Below, one piece after another: positions 57,830 through 64,000 of a stretch of 64,000 nucleotides of DNA; the first letter of the stretch is position 1, and every line of letters begins with the position of its first letter. The DNA comes from Lutraria lutraria (lineage: Eukaryota > Mollusca > Bivalvia > Venerida > Mactridae). The notes under the pieces are model-generated. The model did not search any database. It saw only the letters and a program-made list of their open reading frames with translations, and was not told the DNA's origin. The stretch spans positions 13,812,790 to 13,876,789 of the forward strand of contig OZ026844.1 of NCBI GenBank assembly GCA_964023205.1, written 5' to 3'. The position numbers were made by a program, and so were the translations under genes.

Positions 57830-59550
57830 CAATATCATGTGTATGACTATTACACTTAATTTAAGCTGCAGGCTAAACATTGTTAAATTCCTGATATTGA
57901 TAAGATAAATGAATTTGTTAGACAAGAATTAGAGAAACATATTACAGTGTTTATTGTTATCTAACAAATCTACAGTGTACCCTGTAGTTATATGACTGTT
58001 TCAGCTATTTTAGGTCATATATCAGATTTGATAGCTTGATGTATTATTCATACTAACACACTAATATGTCTGACCTATTTAGGATTTTCTTTCAAAATAA
58101 TTTTGTTATCTTGAAATATGTAATTTTAAAATTGAGTCAAGACTGATCGAGATATATAAATATATAAAAAATGTACTATATCAAATAACACACTTTGAAA
58201 CTTATATTTCATTATCATATATGCCATTGGTGAATAAATGCAAATACTTCACAATGCCAGCTAGTGTATTATAAATTTATCCTTTAATAAGTGTGTATAA
58301 TAAAGCAAGTTTAAATATAACATAGGAAAGTTTAATGGATTTAAGAGTGGTACAGTTGAAAAAAACAACCTGTTTTAATCTAAATATTTTCATTTTCCGT
58401 GGTTGTTATAAGGTATTATAAAATCTGTCATGTTTCAAGTATAAAATGTGTAGTATTGTTCAACAGCTGATAATTAGGAGACAGAACTTCCTCCTACACA
58501 AACATAGAAGAATAAGATTACCATGTACTACATAACACATACAATATATACTACCAAATATGGTTGTCTATATCAGTCTCTGAATAGCATTAAATTTTAT
58601 GGATTTCGGGGAAGTACAGAGATCTGAGTACCATAAGGTACTCCATAGACAGACATAATACATGTACATTGCAGTCATTATTGACAAGAATTGATAACAT
58701 TGAAGATGTTACTTCCTGGTATATGATCTATACATATATAACATTGTAATTTCATTATTATTTGTACAACCGGTGAATGAAGTATATTCGATTTTACTAC
58801 TGATTGCAATCATTTCAAATAGTGGCTAACATTCAATTGCTAGTACACATCTTCATATGGTTTATACACATCTCTCTCTCTCTATATATATATACCTAAA
58901 AACAATTGGCATAAACATACCAATGTAATAGTATGAGTATATGACTGTGTGTATAAATATTGACAATCCATCAATATTACAAGGAATGATAAAAGAAAAT
59001 CTCTGAGCAAATACATAATTATCAGATGTAGTCAATATACATCACAAAAATAGAGTTTCAACATTATAACAGTAGTATAAATATAACTGGCAAACTACCA
59101 ATAAATTTATCCTGTAGTGATTATACAATGCTTATGATATATAGAGAAAAAAAAAGTAATATTAATGTATTAAAAGAGGCATTATTTACGGCAAATACTG
59201 TTCATGAATCATACTAATTATCATAACATTAATTTTAGTATGCTAAAAGTACATTACATGTATTACACTACTAAGAAAAGGAATTATAGTATCTGTAAGA
59301 TACTTACACAACATAAATATATAATTAAATTGAACTTCTTTCCCCCAAATGTTTTGTGAACAGCAAAAAGGAACAGCAGACTGCTGGCACCAAGAGAAAG
59401 TATATATGATTACCCCGTGACATTAATTTCAAAGGGCCACAATTCTGACAGAAAAGAAACCTAAACAGAACCCAAGTTTAACAAAACATGTCAGAGCTCA
59501 GATGAGTCATGGTACTAAATTGTTATTACCATATAACAATTTTACATTAA
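57830..59550. other. AT-rich sequence, no gene seen
   Basis: A (CT)n(TA)n microsatellite lies at about 58871-58895. Nothing else recognised. Confidence 0.5.
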
Positions 59551-59554
59551 ACTA

Positions 59555-59726
59555 CAGTGCAACCTCTCCAAAGCAATATCCTTTGGGAGTAGTAAAATTA
59601 TGTTGTTGAGGGGTTGTTGCTCTAGAGAGATTGAATTGATAGTTAAATTGTGCAGTGGGAAAAAATCATGCTGTTGTTGAAGGGAGGATGTGCTCAAGAG
59701 AGGGCCGCTCAAGAGAGGCTGCACTG
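59555..59726. mobile_element. mariner-like MITE, 'cagtgcaacctct' family, full copy
   Basis: A 172-bp element with inverted ends cagtgcaacctctccaaagc and gctcaagagaggctgcactg. A TA precedes it (59553-59554); TT follows, so one side of the target duplication is changed. The interior words ttgttgctctagagag and gggccgctcaagag match 17126-17301. The minus-strand frame across it is not coding. Confidence 0.85.
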
Positions 59727-59729
59727 TTT

Positions 59730-60160
59730 ATATTTTACAAACACACGGGTTGGAATTCTAAGGCTTTGGATATTACCCCGGTAACCAAATTTTGAAGATC
59801 TGTATTAATGAATCTAGGTCAGTAATTATCATATCTGCCCACAGACATCAGCAGAGGATACAAAAACATTAAGATATACTGTCTGTACTTCATAAGCTAA
59901 TAGAGTACATTTCTGTTCATTTCTAAGACATAAATAAATCATCTTTCCACATCTTCAAAACTTGACTTTAACAAGCTACATTGAAGCATTTAAAGTAAGG
60001 TATACATATCCACCTCCCTGGTCACTTCATTATGGCCCACATTACTTTAATAGAATGAATTTATTTAGATGAGTTTTTTGAAAATTTTATTTTAACAGAC
60101 AAGTTCCTCGACTTCTTAAAACAAAAAATCAGTGTTTCTAACCCTTTGGTAGAATTTTCC
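59730..60160. other. AT-rich sequence, no gene seen
   Basis: Nothing recognised. Confidence 0.5.
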
Positions 60161-60165
60161 TAACA

Positions 60166-60391
60166 CAGTCAAACCTATTAGCAGCCACATCTAAATAAAG
60201 TCCACCCTGTGAATGAAGGCCATTGTTTTAAAAATCTGAATAAAAACCACCCTGAGAATCAACGCCATTGTTATTTTAAAAACTGTCATTGATTCATTAC
60301 TTGGAACAAAATGATCTCAGAATAAAGGTCACCAGTCAATAAAGGCCACATTTTGCTTACCAAGGGTGGCCTTTGTTCAAAGGTTTGACTG
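60166..60391 (-). mobile_element. mariner-like MITE, 'cagtcaaacctgt' family, copy 7
   Basis: A 226-bp copy in reverse orientation. On the minus strand it starts cagtcaaacctttgaacaaa, runs through ggccacccttgg and ggtgacctttattctgagat, and ends with a taataggtttgactg terminus. It is longer than the others because the ataaaggcc/accaccctg module is repeated internally. Confidence 0.8.
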
Positions 60392-60394
60392 TGT

Positions 60395-63235
60395 AATAAT
60401 TGTTCCTCTTACCATCAATATCATAAAATAGTAGGATAGCAGCTATATGTATCTATTCATAATGCACTGACAGCCTTTTCATGCATGTTTCTAGCACTGT
60501 AAGCTTTGAAGCAACATAATTACAGATTTCTACATGTCGATATACAACAGAATTCCCAGGGCAACAATCAGACTACATTGTTTACAGTTAGAACAGTCAT
60601 GTGATGAAGTTATACTGAATTTTGACATTCACTTTTTGTAAATGCTCATTTATACTTTCATCCTACCAGAAAATCTGCCAAAACATTTATAAATACACTT
60701 GGTATTCAGTGTATTTATCTGTTTCAGAAGCTAAGACACACTCAATAACTTAACGCCAGTGAAAATTATGCAGTAATTGATAGAGCAGATCCAGCTAGCC
60801 AATTCTGTTTCCTACATTAAACAGAGACATTACAAAAAGACTCCATGTTATAGCAGAAATAAAGGCAGATATAGAAAATTAGCTCTATTACTGCAAATGC
60901 CAAACATAAGTAGTTTGGCAACAATGTTTGTTCATGATATTTTCAGCAACATTTGCGTATCATTAATATCTAAGAAAATAGTAATAACTCTGCCCAGTAA
61001 CGTATTATCCAGAAAGAGGAACACTTAACATAACTCATGGCTGATTTTCCTCTTTATCTGACAGCCCACTGTGTTTGTTCATGTATATATGGTAAAAAAT
61101 AAACATCAATATTAGCTGTAAAATATCTATAGATAATCCTTCCATCAATAAATACCACAAAACATAACATGGGAAGTAAAATTATGGCAGCTGATTAACC
61201 CAAAATGGACACATGTACATAAATGAGCATTTAAACTTGGGGAAACATACAACTCTGTCATATATATCTGGGTTTGAAAAATCTTTCATGGGATTGTTCA
61301 TCTCAAAGGCATGTTTAATGATATTTCTCATGTTTATAATCATGTAACCTAAATAAATTAGATGATATTCAGTAGAATCCTAAAACTTGGCTGCAAATTG
61401 TAAGCATTCAAAAGTTATTTATAGCTTCTAAGCTTGGCATCATTTCTGCATGATGGGTAGACAGTTCAAACCTGTCTCAAAATTGTCCATGTCTTTGATA
61501 ATACAACAATATCATCAAGTATAATTTTAAAAGACAAATATTAATTAAAAAGAACACGCTATGTGACCTGAATGAAAGAAGGCATATAATTTATGTGAGT
61601 ATTGTGACATCTTATATGTATATACTCACTATAACTTCAAACTTAATCCCTTTTGAGAATTTTAAAAGTACATGCCACAATATAAGGTGACATAACTTAT
61701 GTGTCATGCATGTACATACATAATATATTATCGGTGTGTTAAAATAAGCATATGCTAAATATTTGTCCTCAGATAGATGTAAGCCCATTTTTTTCTGCAA
61801 GTACCATTATAATACAAACTTTGAATTAAAAAATGAAAAGGTCATTTTACTGAGATAAATATTTAATTTTTGTAGCATATTTTTTGGTGATTATAAAACT
61901 TACCATTATTTATGCATGCACACTCAATTTCAGTTTATCTTTAATTATGAAGGAAGTCTGGTGAGGCCATTTTTATCATTTGTTTTCAAATCAGGAAGTT
62001 TAATTTACAATGTATTATGCTGATCATGTATTTTTGGGATGATTTAAGTGAGGCTAGGTTTTATTTTTTTGGAGGCCTAACAGGACATTTATCTCCAAAT
62101 AAGTATATGTAATCAACAAGCATCAGGGTTTTGCATTTCTTCCTTATGGATTCTGATACAAAGATAACAAAGGTTAGAAGTTACAACAAAGACTAAGATA
62201 GATGAAGCTGAGCAGCACTATAAGAAAACAAAATTTAATTGAGGTGTTTGGCATGTACATTGATTGTAGATATGTAAAGAACTAAAATTTACATTTGTAG
62301 CAGTTAAACCAGTTCTCATATTATATTCAAAGATACAATTTGCACAATGCATTAAGAAGGTTCACATCTAATTGTGTTTTTATTTAATATCTCTATATCT
62401 ACGGGTGCAAGATGTTATGTACCATTTCTAAAATATACCACTGCCTTTATGTACCATTTTATGCCTTAATGTACCACACATGAATTATAGTGTATCTATT
62501 ATGTCTATTGTTCAAAATGGACAGTACTTTAAGAGGGGATAATTAGGTGTTAACAACACCTTGTACCAGCAATTAAAATTAATATTTTGATGAATAAGTT
62601 AGACTTAAACATGATAAAAATAATAGCACATTGTTTTTTTAAAAATAAATTATCATAAATTATAGTTTGGAAAATTAAGACAAACTCAGTGGTACTTTTT
62701 TCCCTGTAAGTATGTTATTTTCTTTGTTCTATGTCTATTATAATCTAGTATAATAAATTACTAAATGTTTATTATATAGTATTATATATATGCACAGTTC
62801 AAATATGGTTTCCCCTATTTATCATATAGGTGGCGGTACATTAGACAGGTTGGAACAGTACATGGACACTTTCCCCCATATGTAACTATTACGTGTAATT
62901 GAGGCTGTGTTTCAAATCATCCAGTCTATGTAGTTTTTAAGATGAATCCTTGCTTAGAAATTTACAGGAACTTAAGATCGTAAACAATGCACTACGCATG
63001 GGCAGTCAGGCATCACGGCAGGTTCAGTCACGGCTCAAAATTATTGTACAATTTAAAATCGCATAATCATATAAATTTATCGATCGTAATAGTTTCTGTT
63101 TTTCTTTAACAGAGGAATCCGGTGTATTTTCCTCCCGTGCATACTTTATGGCAAGAAAAACATGTTTCCAAACCCACTATCGTATTTTTTTCAATATCAT
63201 TGAAATAAATACTATTTATAGAACAGCTGTGTTTT
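60395..63235. other. AT-rich sequence, no convincing gene
   Basis: The frames at 60777-61028 and 61800-61612 have no splice or domain support. A good acceptor (gtttttctttaacag, ending at 63112) on the plus strand is followed by about 150 nt open in one frame to a TAA near 63262; no motif or donor makes it an exon. Confidence 0.4.
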
Positions 63236-63259
63236 CCCGCAGTCATATTATGCACACAG

Positions 63260-63330
63260 CGTAAAGTGATGTCACGCGCTCTATATATTTCAAGTTTACA
63301 AAAGCAAAATTCACAGCGAAATGAGTGTTT
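63260..63330 (+). promoter_or_regulatory. possible core promoter: CRE-like site plus TATA
   Basis: TGATGTCA (63267-63274), a near match to the CRE/ATF palindrome, is followed by cgcgct and TATATAT (63282-63288). An ATG at 63321 opens 35 codons beginning MSVFRRKRACFVG with a GT near 63356. The arrangement is promoter-like, but each word is short and the region could equally be a repeat end. Confidence 0.18.
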
Positions 63331-63429
63331 TTAGAAGAAAAAGGGCTTGTTTCGTCGGTAATAATTATCCTGGGATAATATCAGCAAATGTTTGTTTTTT
63401 GCATATATTTTTTATAGCAAAAAGCTAAT

Positions 63430-64000
63430 GGGACTTTAACCAGTACGCAGACACCCGTTTATATAGACGTCAAAAGGGTCAAATAAATTAAACTCACCTG
63501 AAAATGTTTTTTTGTGTATTTATTTCATTAAAATATTTTTTCTATAATAAGAAATTAAGATGTTTAAAGCATTGAGTACAATACGTCAATTCATTTATTC
63601 TTCTTTACAAAAACCATGCAGAACAAAGACTCTTCTACAGTTTTAGTTTGTACTTTACAGAAGTGAGTATTTATCTAGATTTACTTATTTCCATCACTAA
63701 GTTTGTAGCTTACGGGAGTTAAGGACGTCAAAATAAAATTATAAAACGGAAAGCAAAAACATTTGAAAGGTACCTGTAGTCACATGGTTCAAGCGCCAAA
63801 GCGATAAAGATGCAAATGTTGCTGAGTTAAATTATGTGTCGCAAGATCGAATGTGTATATCAGGTTTTTTTGTGTACTTAAAAGTCTATTCAAGTGAGAT
63901 TGTCTCATATTTATTAAATACATATATTATTTTAATCAGTGGCGATTTTTTAGCCATTTACACAAGGACTTGGGACACATATTTTTACAAATATCAATTT
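63430..64000. other. AT-rich sequence, no gene seen
   Basis: Nothing recognised up to the window edge. Confidence 0.5.

Noticed and set aside
63113..63262. Plus-strand exon after the acceptor at 63112
   Set aside because: One frame stays open for about 150 nt to a stop, but there is no motif, no upstream exon, and composition is like the flanks.

Overview
This is an AT-rich, intron- or intergene-like stretch of an animal nuclear genome. No open reading frame is long enough to be a complete protein. CpG is sparse outside a few islands, many dispersed DNA transposon remnants and tRNA-derived SINEs are present, and the few believable coding pieces are short segments bounded by splice signals. 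The repeat mix suggests a mollusc, most likely a bivalve: TA-flanked MITEs, SINEs with pol III boxes A and B, 'gacctttgaccttcaag' repeats and 'caagagggcc...gctcacc' repeats. That assignment rests on general knowledge of such genomes and was not tested by a search.

Gene content is thin. Two short minus-strand exons look like protein starts: 2250-2154, with an upstream in-frame stop and a TATA-like box, and 51218-51131. Both start at an ATG in good Kozak context and both end at a GT donor in phase 1. They could be alternative first exons of one minus-strand gene whose body lies left of the window, but this is inference. A third minus-strand candidate, 33702-33557 or longer, encodes a cysteine-rich VWC-like segment after a strong acceptor. 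Weaker plus-strand candidates lie at 44161-44232 and 51917-51968.

Repeats dominate the layout. 0-22 kb is mostly unannotatable AT-rich sequence with one clear SINE (6.3 kb), a 37-bp tandem repeat carrying nuclear-receptor half-sites (7.7 kb), a 56-bp minisatellite (10.6 kb) and a MITE (17.1 kb). 22-47 kb is dense in mobile DNA. It holds a family rich in the self-complementary word TTCATGAA at eleven places, a hAT-like element nested in a mariner-like MITE (25.6-26.3 kb), a second minisatellite (31.3 kb), a 1.78-kb foldback element with CpG-rich palindromic arms (37.3-39.1 kb), and a MITE lying between two inverted TTCATGAA ends (42.5-43.15 kb). 47-64 kb returns to sparse sequence with more MITEs and SINEs.

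A roughly 200-bp dispersed family with no type I can name occurs at 15.4, 19.7, 28.3, 35.2 and 46.7 kb. The foldback element, the TTCATGAA family and this family are the least explained structures here.
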